From NCBI RefSeq assembly GCF_005144715.1, contig NZ_SWKR01000002.1:1124146-1188145 (forward strand): a stretch of 64,000 nucleotides of DNA. The letters run 5' to 3'. Source of the DNA: Sphingomonas baiyangensis. Its GTDB lineage: Bacteria; Pseudomonadota; Alphaproteobacteria; Sphingomonadales; Sphingomonadaceae. Below the pieces are notes generated by a model. That model saw only the letters and a program-made list of their open reading frames with translations, was not told the origin of the DNA and did no database searches. A program made the position numbers and the translations under genes. Each line of letters begins with the position of its first letter. Within the stretch, counting starts at the first letter, position 1. This document shows, piece after piece, positions 51,402 through 60,132 of this stretch.

Positions 51402-51935
51402 ATGGCTGCCAAGGCGCTGTCTTTCGACGTCGGTGACTATGTCGTTTATCCCAAGCACGGTGTTGGCCGTGTGATCGAGCTGCAACGCCAGGAAATCGCG
51501 GGCATGCAGCTCGAGCTGTATGTGCTGCGTTTCGAGAAGGAGCGCATGACGCTGCGCGTACCCACCAACAAGGCCGAGAGCGTCGGCATGCGCAAGCTCT
51601 CGAGTGACAAGACTCTCCGCGAGGCGATGGATACGCTGACGGGCAAGCCGCGCGTCAAGCGCACCATGTGGTCGCGCCGCGCGCAGGAATATGAGGCGAA
51701 GATCAACTCGGGCGATCTGGTGTCGATCGCCGAAGTGGTGCGCGACCTGTTCCGCGCCGACGATCAGCCCGAGCAGAGCTATTCGGAACGCCAGATCTTT
51801 GAGGCGGCGGCCAGCCGCCTGGCGCGCGAGCTTGCCGCAATGGAGGAGATCGACGAGCCCAAGGCGCTCCAGAAGATCCTCGAGGTGCTCAACAAGGCTG
51901 CGGCGATCTACAACAAGGACAAGGTCGAGGCCTGA
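51402..51935 (+). CDS. CarD family transcriptional regulator
   Basis: 177 aa. N-terminal RNA polymerase-interaction (CdnL/Tudor-like) domain: FDVGDYVVYPKHGVGRVIEL and LRFEKERMTLRVPTNKAESVGMR; C-terminal helical DNA-binding domain with KRTMWSRRAQEYEAKINSGDL. CarD/CdnL proteins stabilise open promoter complexes, notably at rRNA and housekeeping promoters. The 192-nt leader upstream holds no gene. The stop is 20 nt before the long inverted repeat at 51956. Confidence 0.93.
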   Translation: MAAKALSFDVGDYVVYPKHGVGRVIELQRQEIAGMQLELYVLRFEKERMTLRVPTNKAESVGMRKLSSDKTLREAMDTLTGKPRVKRTMWSRRAQEYEAKINSGDLVSIAEVVRDLFRADDQPEQSYSERQIFEAAASRLARELAAMEEIDEPKALQKILEVLNKAAAIYNKDKVEA

Positions 51936-51955
51936 CGCCCGACTAACCTGCTTGC

Positions 51956-52003
51956 GCTCCCTCGGCATGTGTATTAATGCAATAATACACATGCCGAGGG
52001 AGC
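51956..52003. repeat. Perfect 21-bp inverted repeat covering an operator and a ribosome site
   Basis: Left arm 51956-51976 and right arm 51983-52003 are exact complements with a 6-nt spacer (ATGCAA). The inner part, GTGTATTA-N6-TAATACAC (51969-51990), has the same 8-N6-8 layout as the telA site at 28494. The outer part, CTCCCTCGGC/GCCGAGGGAG, includes the GAGGGAG ribosome site of the DUF2807 gene, so read-through RNA from carD would fold and hide it. No T-run follows, so it is not a standard terminator. Confidence 0.8.
51969..51990. promoter_or_regulatory. Palindromic operator upstream of the DUF2807 gene
   Basis: GTGTATTA-ATGCAA-TAATACAC is a perfect palindrome of 8-N6-8 form ending 19 nt before the start codon at 52010. 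It shares its left half, spacer length and the ATACAC right core with the site at 28494-28515. TATTAA or TAATAC within it could serve as a -10 element, which would fit repression by occlusion. Confidence 0.65.
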
Positions 52004-52009
52004 CATCCG

Positions 52010-52732
52010 ATGCGCCTGCTTTATTCCGCGATCGCACTCGCCGCCGCGCTGGCGGCCTGTTCGGGTAACGCCGCTCCCGATAGCGGCCCGCGCGAAACGC
52101 GCGCTTTCCAGCTTTCGGGTTTCGACAAGGTCGATCTGCGCGGCGCCGACGATGTGCGCGTGACGACGGGCGGCGCCTTCTCGGTTCGCGCCGAAGCACC
52201 GCGCGAGGTGCTCGACGCGCTTGAGATCGACGTGGTCGACGGCATTCTGCGCGTCTCGAGGAAGCGCGGCGAAGGCTGGAACTGGGGCAGCGGCAATCGC
52301 GGATCGGCGCTGGTGTCGGTGACGATGCCGGCTGCCACCGCGGCGTCGATCAGCGGCGCGGGCGACCTGACGCTCGATCGCGGCAGCGGCGACTTCGCCG
52401 GCACCGTCAGCGGATCGGGCGATCTGGCGATCGGCCGGATCGAGGGCGGCAATGTGCGCCTGTCGGTCTCGGGTTCGGGCGATATCGCGGCCGCCGGCAA
52501 CGCGGCGAACCTTAACGCCACGGTATCGGGCGCGGGCACGATCCGCGCCGGCGAACTCATCGCGCGGAGCGGCGATGTGCGCGTGTCGGGGGCGGGCGAC
52601 ATCGTCGCGCGGATCGATGGCAACGTTGATGTGCGCCTCTCGGGCGTAGGCTCGGCCGATCTTGGACCGCAAAGCGTCTGCCGGACGCGCAAGAGTGGCG
52701 TCGGCGACGTCAAATGCGGGCGCAGCGTCTAG
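52010..52732 (+). CDS. DUF2807 (GIN-domain) lipoprotein
   Basis: 240 aa. Lipoprotein signal with lipobox LAAC at about residue 17. The mature part is a repetitive right-handed beta-helix-like domain with recurrent SGSGDL/SGAGDI motifs (for example VSGSGDLAIG, VSGAGDIVAR), the signature of the head GIN/DUF2807 family. Probably anchored in the envelope; no enzymatic role known. GAGGGAG precedes the ATG, within the inverted repeat. Stop shared with the convergent TPR gene (CTAG). Confidence 0.88.
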   Translation: MRLLYSAIALAAALAACSGNAAPDSGPRETRAFQLSGFDKVDLRGADDVRVTTGGAFSVRAEAPREVLDALEIDVVDGILRVSRKRGEGWNWGSGNRGSALVSVTMPAATAASISGAGDLTLDRGSGDFAGTVSGSGDLAIGRIEGGNVRLSVSGSGDIAAAGNAANLNATVSGAGTIRAGELIARSGDVRVSGAGDIVARIDGNVDVRLSGVGSADLGPQSVCRTRKSGVGDVKCGRSV

Positions 52733-53247
52733 TTGCGGACAGGCGCGGTCGAAGCCGGCGGCGTCACGCTCTGCTGCGCCGTCGCGGTGACGGGCGGGCC
52801 CTTGGCGATGGCGGCGGCGAGCTGCGTCGCCGGGGCGCAGGCCTGGCTGCCGCATAGCGACTGAATCTTGGCGAGATTCTGCCGCGCGCGCGCCACGGCG
52901 CCCTTCTGCACCAGCGCTTCGCCCTGCCCGCGCAGTGCCGCCTGATCGTTGGGCTCGATCGTCAGCGCCTCGCGATAGAAGCGGATCGCCTTGCCCGGCA
53001 GATCCTGCGCGCGCGCCACCTCGGCCAGCACGGTCAGCGCCTCGCGGTTGCGCGGATCGACGACGAGCGCGGTCTCGAGCAGATCGTTGGCGCCCTTGAG
53101 GTTGCCCGCGTTGCGCGCCGCCTTGGCGCGCTCGACCAACGCGACCGAGCGCGCATCGATCTGGTCATCGGGCCGCTGGCCCTGCAACGAGGTCGAAAGG
53201 CTGAGCGCGGCAAGCGCGATCGCCACCGAAACGCTGGTTACCCGCAT
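52729..53247 (-). CDS. Exported TPR-repeat protein
   Basis: 172 aa. Signal peptide at the start (VTSVSVAIALAALSLSTSLQ), then about three TPR-like repeats (NLKGANDLLETALVVDPRN, LPGKAIRFYREALTIEPND, and VARARQNLAKIQ), two cysteines in LCGSQAC, and a Pro/Thr-rich tail. Probably a periplasmic protein-interaction scaffold. ATG at 53247 is preferred over an upstream in-frame start because it gives the signal peptide. Last gene of the guaB operon, 35 nt after rsmB. Confidence 0.7.
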   Translation of the reverse strand: MRVTSVSVAIALAALSLSTSLQGQRPDDQIDARSVALVERAKAARNAGNLKGANDLLETALVVDPRNREALTVLAEVARAQDLPGKAIRFYREALTIEPNDQAALRGQGEALVQKGAVARARQNLAKIQSLCGSQACAPATQLAAAIAKGPPVTATAQQSVTPPASTAPVRN

Positions 53248-53282
53248 GAACGTCTCCAGAACCGGTACAGGCGTTGTTGCTA

Positions 53283-54452
53283 TCATGACCGCTGCATCAT
53301 CGCGACAAAAAAGCCGTCGGTCGAGTGGGCTGCGGGGGTAAGCCGCAATCCGGCGCGATGCGGCGTGCCCACGGGCAGGTCGATCGGCACCGCCCGCCAG
53401 CCAGCATGGCGCGCAAGAAACGCCTCGATCTGATCGGCGCCCTCGGCGTCGAGCAGCGAGCAGACGACGTGAACCAGCCGCCCGCCGGGTCGCACCAGCG
53501 CGGCCGCGACATCGAGCAGGCGCGCTTGCGTTGCCGTGAGCCTAGCAAGCCGCTCGGGCGTGAGGCGCCATCGCGCCTCGGGATTGCGCCGCCATGTGCC
53601 CGTGCCCGAGCAGGGCGCATCGACGAGCACCAGGTCGGCCGCATCGCGGCAATCCGCCAGCGCCTCGGCCTCGCGACCGGGATTGAGCAACCGCGTCCTG
53701 GCGATCGTCACGCCGGCGCGTTCGGCGCGCGGCGGCAAGCGCTGCAGCCGCGTGCGATCGGTATCGGCGGCGATCAGCGTGCCGCTGTTCTCCATCGCCG
53801 CCGCGAGCGCCAATGTCTTGCCGCCAGCCCCCGCGCACAGGTCGATGACATGTTCGCCAGGCCGGGCGGCACAGGCCAATGCAACCCATTGGCTGCCGGC
53901 ATCCTGAACCTCGATGCGACCTTCGCGCCAGTCGTCGCTGGCTTCGATCTGCGTATCAGGAGGCAGGCGCAACGCATTGTTAAGAAAAGCGATCGGTTCG
54001 CCTTGTAGCGACAGCGGAACGGACTTGAGCACATTGCGGCGAATGTCGAACGGCGCACGATCGAGCAACGCGGCCTGCTCGTCGGCAGCAACGCCCGAAT
54101 CAATCAGCAGTGCCGCAAGCCAATCGGGCGCGATCCCCGCAGCGGCGCGCGGCTCGCCCGTCGTCGCCGGCTGTGGGCCGTAAGGCGAACCATCGAACGC
54201 CTGCGCGATGGCATCATCGCGATCGGCGAGCGCCAGCATAGCCGCACGGCCGCTTGGCGGCACCTCGCCGCACAGCCTTATCGCGGCATAGACATGCTCG
54301 CGGATTGCACGCCGATCCTTCGATCCCGCATAGCGCCGCGTCGCGAACCAGCGCGCGATGATCGTGTCGGCCGCCGCCCCGCCCCCTCGCGCGGCCTCGA
54401 TGATCGCGTCGAGCAGCTCGATCGCTGACTGGACGCGTGCGGCTGGCGTCAT
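53283..54452 (-). CDS. rsmB: 16S rRNA (cytosine-C5) methyltransferase, RsmB/RsmF type
   Basis: 389 aa. N-terminal helical NusB-like region (residues 1-130) and a SAM-dependent methyltransferase domain: SAM loop IDLCAGAGGKTLALA, DAPCSGTGTWRRNPEARWR with the release cysteine, and HVVCSLLDAEG with the catalytic cysteine. Expected to modify 16S rRNA C967 or a related site. ATG overlaps the M61 gene stop by 4 nt. Shorter than E. coli RsmB but typical for alphaproteobacteria. Confidence 0.85.
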   Translation of the reverse strand: MTPAARVQSAIELLDAIIEAARGGGAAADTIIARWFATRRYAGSKDRRAIREHVYAAIRLCGEVPPSGRAAMLALADRDDAIAQAFDGSPYGPQPATTGEPRAAAGIAPDWLAALLIDSGVAADEQAALLDRAPFDIRRNVLKSVPLSLQGEPIAFLNNALRLPPDTQIEASDDWREGRIEVQDAGSQWVALACAARPGEHVIDLCAGAGGKTLALAAAMENSGTLIAADTDRTRLQRLPPRAERAGVTIARTRLLNPGREAEALADCRDAADLVLVDAPCSGTGTWRRNPEARWRLTPERLARLTATQARLLDVAAALVRPGGRLVHVVCSLLDAEGADQIEAFLARHAGWRAVPIDLPVGTPHRAGLRLTPAAHSTDGFFVAMMQRS

Positions 54453-56281
54453 GGTGTCGGCAGCGCGCCGAGCCAGGCTGCGCGGAAGCTGCGCTGCGCC
54501 GGAGTGAGGCGCGTGCCCAGCGTCTCGGCGCGCACGATGCGGATCGTCGGATCGGCCGCCGCGGTCAGCGTCGCGCGCCGTTCGATTCCGCGCTGGACGA
54601 AGACGAGCTCGGCGCTACTGCCCGGTGCCATCGCTGCCACTGCCGCAGCCCACGCATCGGGCGTCGTGATCGGTGTATTGCCTAGCCGGAGGATGCGATC
54701 ACCCTGCGTGATACCGGCAGCGTAGAGCGGCGTGCCCGGGGCGCTCAGCCCGTTGAGCCGTATGCCACCCTCGTCGGGCACCATCGTCACGTTGCCCACC
54801 CAGCCGCTGCGCGCCGGCGCGACCGCGAGCCCCGCCTGCGCGAGCAGCGGCGCCAGTTCGGGCAATTCGGTACCCTCGATGGTGCTGGCGAAAAACCGGT
54901 CGGCGAAGGCGCGGTCGCCGCTCACCGTTGCCAGCGCATTGCGCAGATCGGCGGTACGATAGGGCTTTTCGGGCCGGCCATGCATCTGCCACAGCCGGCG
55001 CATATAGGCATCGAGCGTCGTGTCGAAGCGGCCGCGCAGCTCGAGGTCGAGCAGCATCGCAATCGTCGCGCCGTAGATATAGTAGCTGGTGAAGATGTTG
55101 GTGTTGCGCGGGTCGATCGCGGTTGCGGCATCGTTGAACGGCGCGCGCAGGCTCATCTCGATCGGCGAGCCGTAGCGGCGGCCGGGGCCGTTGACCGTGC
55201 GATCGACGATGGCCGACATCTGCATCAGGAACGCATCGATATCGGCGATGCCCGCGCGGTGCACCGTGAGCGGGCCGTAATAGGTGGTGAAGCCCTCGGC
55301 GAACCACAAAGACGGCGTGGCATTGGCGCGCGTGAAGTCGAACGGCTCGAGCTCGGCGGGGCGCAGCCGCTCGACGTTCCAGGCATGGAAGAACTCATGT
55401 GAGAGCGTATCGATCTGTGCGAAACCGTCCTCGGCGAGCCCTGCCGTGTCGGTCAGCCAGGTCGAGTTGCGATGCTCCATGCCGTCGCCCGAGACATGCG
55501 GCAGATAGTCGGCGAGGAAGGTGTAGCTGCCATGATCGAAGTCGGGCACGTCACCGAAGACCGCGATCTGCTGCGCCACCACCTTCTTCGCCATTTCGGC
55601 GTAGCGATCGGCATCGGCGTCGCTGCCGCGGTGATGCAGCGCGATGCGGATCGTACGGTTGGTGCCGGCATCGTCCACCGGCCATTCGCGCACGACATGC
55701 GCACTCAGCTCGGCGGGACTGTCCATCAGATATTGCAGATTGGGCGCGGTAAAGCTGTTTTGTGCCTGTCCAGCAGGCAGTTGCGTCGCGATCTTCCAAT
55801 CGGCAGCAAGGGGCGTGAAGCGCAGCTCGACCGGTCGAGCCTCGAAACCCTCGGCCCAAAGCAGCGTCGCGGGCATGTTGAGATGCGCGTGCGTCGCGTC
55901 AATCTGCGAATAGGTGCCGTCGGCGCGATCGGCGAACAAAGTATACGTAACGGTGACGGTGCCGTCATGCGCCGGGATCGTCCAGCCATAGGGGTCGCTC
56001 CGCTCGACGGTGAGCGCCCTGCCCGCGCCATCGACCGCGCGCACCGAATAGACGTTCTTCGCGAATTCGTGAATCGCGTAGCGGCCCGGCGACGAGCGCG
56101 ACATGCGCACGCGCAGCGGGCCGACAGGCACGTCTGCGAAGGTGACGGCGATCTGCGCTTCGTGATGCACTGCGTTGTCGAAGCGCAGTTCGTAGCGCAC
56201 CGGCGGCGGCGCGGCGGTCTGCGCCGAGGCGGCGAGCGGCGCGAGCGCCAGCGCGGAAATCAGCAGCAGCGTGCGCATCAT
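54449..56281 (-). CDS. M61 family peptidase with PDZ domain (second paralogue)
   Basis: 610 aa. Signal peptide (residues 1-21), N-terminal beta domain, catalytic helices with H295-E-F-F-H299 followed by NVERLRP and EGFTTYYG (third zinc ligand glutamate), then a C-terminal PDZ region (YAAGITQGDRILRLGN). Periplasmic aminopeptidase of the glycyl aminopeptidase type. Paralogous in architecture to 32623-34533. Sits between guaB (10 nt) and rsmB (overlap). Confidence 0.88.
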   Translation of the reverse strand: MMRTLLLISALALAPLAASAQTAAPPPVRYELRFDNAVHHEAQIAVTFADVPVGPLRVRMSRSSPGRYAIHEFAKNVYSVRAVDGAGRALTVERSDPYGWTIPAHDGTVTVTYTLFADRADGTYSQIDATHAHLNMPATLLWAEGFEARPVELRFTPLAADWKIATQLPAGQAQNSFTAPNLQYLMDSPAELSAHVVREWPVDDAGTNRTIRIALHHRGSDADADRYAEMAKKVVAQQIAVFGDVPDFDHGSYTFLADYLPHVSGDGMEHRNSTWLTDTAGLAEDGFAQIDTLSHEFFHAWNVERLRPAELEPFDFTRANATPSLWFAEGFTTYYGPLTVHRAGIADIDAFLMQMSAIVDRTVNGPGRRYGSPIEMSLRAPFNDAATAIDPRNTNIFTSYYIYGATIAMLLDLELRGRFDTTLDAYMRRLWQMHGRPEKPYRTADLRNALATVSGDRAFADRFFASTIEGTELPELAPLLAQAGLAVAPARSGWVGNVTMVPDEGGIRLNGLSAPGTPLYAAGITQGDRILRLGNTPITTPDAWAAAVAAMAPGSSAELVFVQRGIERRATLTAAADPTIRIVRAETLGTRLTPAQRSFRAAWLGALPTP

Positions 56282-56291
56282 CGGGTTGCCC

Positions 56292-57791
<1,500 letters not shown>

Positions 57792-57814
57792 CTAATCGCG
57801 TAACCCGACGCGCG

Positions 57815-58645
57815 CTACCCCCGCGCTGCGCGGGCGACGATGCGCTCGGCCTGTGCCACGTGCAGCGCCTCGATCATGCGGCCGCGAAAGCGCTCGGCGC
57901 CGCCCGTTGCCGCGGCGATCAATGCGCGCGCGTCCTCGACTTCGGCAGCGTCGGGGCCGAAGGCGCCGGTCGCGCCGGCGATCTGCGCGGGGTGGATCAC
58001 CGCCTTGCCGTCAAACCCCAGCAGCCGCCCGGCTCGCGCCTCGGCGATCAGGCCGGCCTCGTCGTCGAGCGCGTTGAACACGCCATCGATCGCCCACAGC
58101 CCGCGCGCGCGCGCGGCGAGCACGATCGTCTGCAACGCCATCGCCATCGCGGTGCGCGGCGCGCCCGGCGGCAGGCCGAGCGACAGCGCCAGATCGTTGG
58201 TGCCTGCGATAAGGCCGCACAAGCCTTCAGCCTCGACCAACGGTGCGATCGCGAGCACGGCGGCGGGGCTTTCGATCATCGCCAGCACTGGCCGGCGCGT
58301 GGCGGCATGGACTTGTGCGATCGTCGCCGCGCGCTCGGCTTTGGGCAGCACGACATGGCTTGCCCCGCTCGCGGCGACGGCGCGCAGATCCTCGGCGAAC
58401 CATGGCGTATCCTCGCCGTTGATGCGGATCGCCACCGGCCGGTCGCCGAATGACCCCGCCGCCGCCACGGCAGCCGCGCGCGCGGCGCCCTTGTCCTCGG
58501 GCTTCACCGCATCCTCGAGATCGAGGATGAGCATGTCGACGGCGAGCGTCCGCGCCTTTTCGATCGCGCGCGGGTTCGATGCCGGGAGGAACAGCGCGGC
58601 GCGCGGCGGCAGCGTTGCGGGCGAACGGGTTTCGGCTGTGCTCAT
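57815..58645 (-). CDS. CitE-like HpcH/HpaI family lyase
   Basis: 276 aa TIM-barrel of the citrate lyase beta-like family. Motifs: LFLPASNPRAIEKA, the Mg2+ site DLEDAVKPEDK, VLPKAERAAT, AMIESPAAVLAI and GFDGKAVIHPAQI near the C-terminus. Likely cleaves a CoA ester such as malyl-CoA or (S)-citramalyl-CoA; no alpha-subunit gene is nearby, so true citrate lyase is unlikely. Divergent from the SPFH gene by 50 nt. Confidence 0.85.
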   Translation of the reverse strand: MSTAETRSPATLPPRAALFLPASNPRAIEKARTLAVDMLILDLEDAVKPEDKGAARAAAVAAAGSFGDRPVAIRINGEDTPWFAEDLRAVAASGASHVVLPKAERAATIAQVHAATRRPVLAMIESPAAVLAIAPLVEAEGLCGLIAGTNDLALSLGLPPGAPRTAMAMALQTIVLAARARGLWAIDGVFNALDDEAGLIAEARAGRLLGFDGKAVIHPAQIAGATGAFGPDAAEVEDARALIAAATGGAERFRGRMIEALHVAQAERIVARAARG

Positions 58646-58695
58646 CGCCGCTTCATGCTAGCACTGGGCCTGCTTTCCAACCCCGGAGGACATGC

Positions 58696-59670
58696 ATGTT
58701 GACTACCGCGCTGCTCACGATCGTGCTGCTCGTAGTCCTGTACCTGTTCTTCAGCATCAAGATCGTGCGGCAGGGCTATCAATACACGATCGAGCATTTC
58801 GGCCGCTTCACTGCGGTCGCCCGGCCAGGCTTCAACCTATACCCTGCCTTCTTCTACCGCGTCGGCCGCAAGATCAACATGATGGAGCAAGTGATCGACA
58901 TTCCGGGTCAGGAGATCATCACGCGCGACAATGCGATGATCTCGACCGATGGCGTGGTGTTCTTCCAGGTGCTCGACGCGCCCAAGGCGGCCTATGAGGT
59001 ATCCGACCTCTATGTCGCGCTGCTCCAGCTCACCACCACCAACCTGCGCACCGTGATGGGGTCGATGGATCTCGACGAGACGCTGTCGAAGCGCGACGAG
59101 ATCAATGCGCGCCTCCTATCGGTCGTCGACCACGCGACGACGCCGTGGGGCGTCAAGATCACGCGCGTCGAGATCAAGGATATCCGCCCGCCCGCCGATA
59201 TCGTCAACGCGATGGGCCGGCAAATGAAGGCCGAGCGCGAGAAGCGCGCGAACATCCTCGAGGCCGAAGGCGCCCGCGCCAGCGAAATCCTGCGGGCCGA
59301 GGGACAGAAGCAGGCGCGCATCCTCGAAGCCGAGGGCCGCCGCGAGTCGGCGTTTCGCGACGCCGAGGCACGCGAGCGCGCCGCCGAGGCCGAGGCCAAG
59401 GCGACCGAGCTCGTGTCGACCGCGATCGAACAGGGCAGCGGACAGGCGCTCAACTATTTCATCGCGCAGAAATATGTCGAGGCAGTCGGCAAGTTCGCCA
59501 CCAGCCCCAACGCCAAGACGATCCTGTTCCCCGTCGAGGCGACGCAGCTCATCGGCACTTTGGGCGGTATCGGCGAGCTCGCGCGTGAGGTGGTCGGAAG
59601 CGGGAAACCCGCCGCCGAAAGCGACGAGCGCCCGCGCATCCCCCCTGCCCCGTTCGGCGCGCGCGACTGA
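58696..59670 (+). CDS. SPFH/band 7 protein (stomatin/QmcA-like)
   Basis: 324 aa. One N-terminal membrane helix (residues 2-22), the SPFH domain (VRQGYQYTIEHFGRF, then PGFNLYPAFFYRVG and VDHATTPWGVKITRVEIKDI), an Ala/Glu/Arg-rich coiled coil (REKRANILEAEGARASEIL) and a C-terminal oligomerisation segment. Such proteins form large membrane microdomain assemblies that control FtsH-type proteolysis. ATG at 58696 follows GGAGGA by 5 nt. Followed by its usual partner NfeD. Confidence 0.92.
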   Translation: MLTTALLTIVLLVVLYLFFSIKIVRQGYQYTIEHFGRFTAVARPGFNLYPAFFYRVGRKINMMEQVIDIPGQEIITRDNAMISTDGVVFFQVLDAPKAAYEVSDLYVALLQLTTTNLRTVMGSMDLDETLSKRDEINARLLSVVDHATTPWGVKITRVEIKDIRPPADIVNAMGRQMKAEREKRANILEAEGARASEILRAEGQKQARILEAEGRRESAFRDAEARERAAEAEAKATELVSTAIEQGSGQALNYFIAQKYVEAVGKFATSPNAKTILFPVEATQLIGTLGGIGELAREVVGSGKPAAESDERPRIPPAPFGARD

Positions 59671-59675
59671 ACGGC

Positions 59676-60128
59676 GTGGACTGGCTCGATGCTCCGGCCC
59701 TATGGTGGCTCGCCGCTGCCGCGCTGCTCGCGGCGATCGAGCTGGTGGTGCCCGGCGTGTTCCTCGTCTTCCTCGCCTTCGCCGCGGCGGTGACGGGCGT
59801 GTTCTCGCTGCTGTTTCCCGATCTGCCGCTATGGGGCCAGGCGATCAGCTTCGCGGCCTGGGCCGGCGTCGCGGTCGCGGTGGGCGGGCGATGGTATCGC
59901 GATTTCGGACCCGCCAGCGCCGATCCGCTGCTCAACGATCGCGCGGCGCGGCTACTGGGCGATGTTGTCACCGTGACCGTCGCGATCGAAGGCGGTCGCG
60001 GCCGCGTGCGCGTGGGCGACAGCGAATGGCCTGCCGCCGGGCCGGACTTGCCAAGCGGCGCGCGCGCGCGGATCATCGCCGCACAGAATGGTGTCCTCAC
60101 CATCGAACCAATTCTCATTGCGGAGTAA
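59676..60128 (+). CDS. NfeD family membrane protein
   Basis: 150 aa from GTG at 59676, 5 nt after the SPFH gene. Three N-terminal membrane helices (LWWLAAAALLAAIELVVPGVFLVFLAFAAAV ...) and a C-terminal OB-fold with GRVRVGDSEWPA, the NfeD signature. NfeD proteins partner with SPFH proteins in membrane quality control. It is the short form without the ClpP-like domain. Confidence 0.92.
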   Translation: MDWLDAPALWWLAAAALLAAIELVVPGVFLVFLAFAAAVTGVFSLLFPDLPLWGQAISFAAWAGVAVAVGGRWYRDFGPASADPLLNDRAARLLGDVVTVTVAIEGGRGRVRVGDSEWPAAGPDLPSGARARIIAAQNGVLTIEPILIAE

Positions 60129-60132
60129 TCTG

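Noticed and set aside
51956..52003. Long inverted repeat read as a carD transcription terminator
   Set aside because: No T-run follows either arm, the core is AT-rich, and it contains the same palindrome as the telA site; operator plus structured leader fits better.
57815..58645. Citrate lyase beta subunit of an anaerobic citrate pathway
   Set aside because: No citrate lyase alpha/gamma or accessory genes are nearby; a stand-alone CitE-like CoA-ester lyase is more likely.
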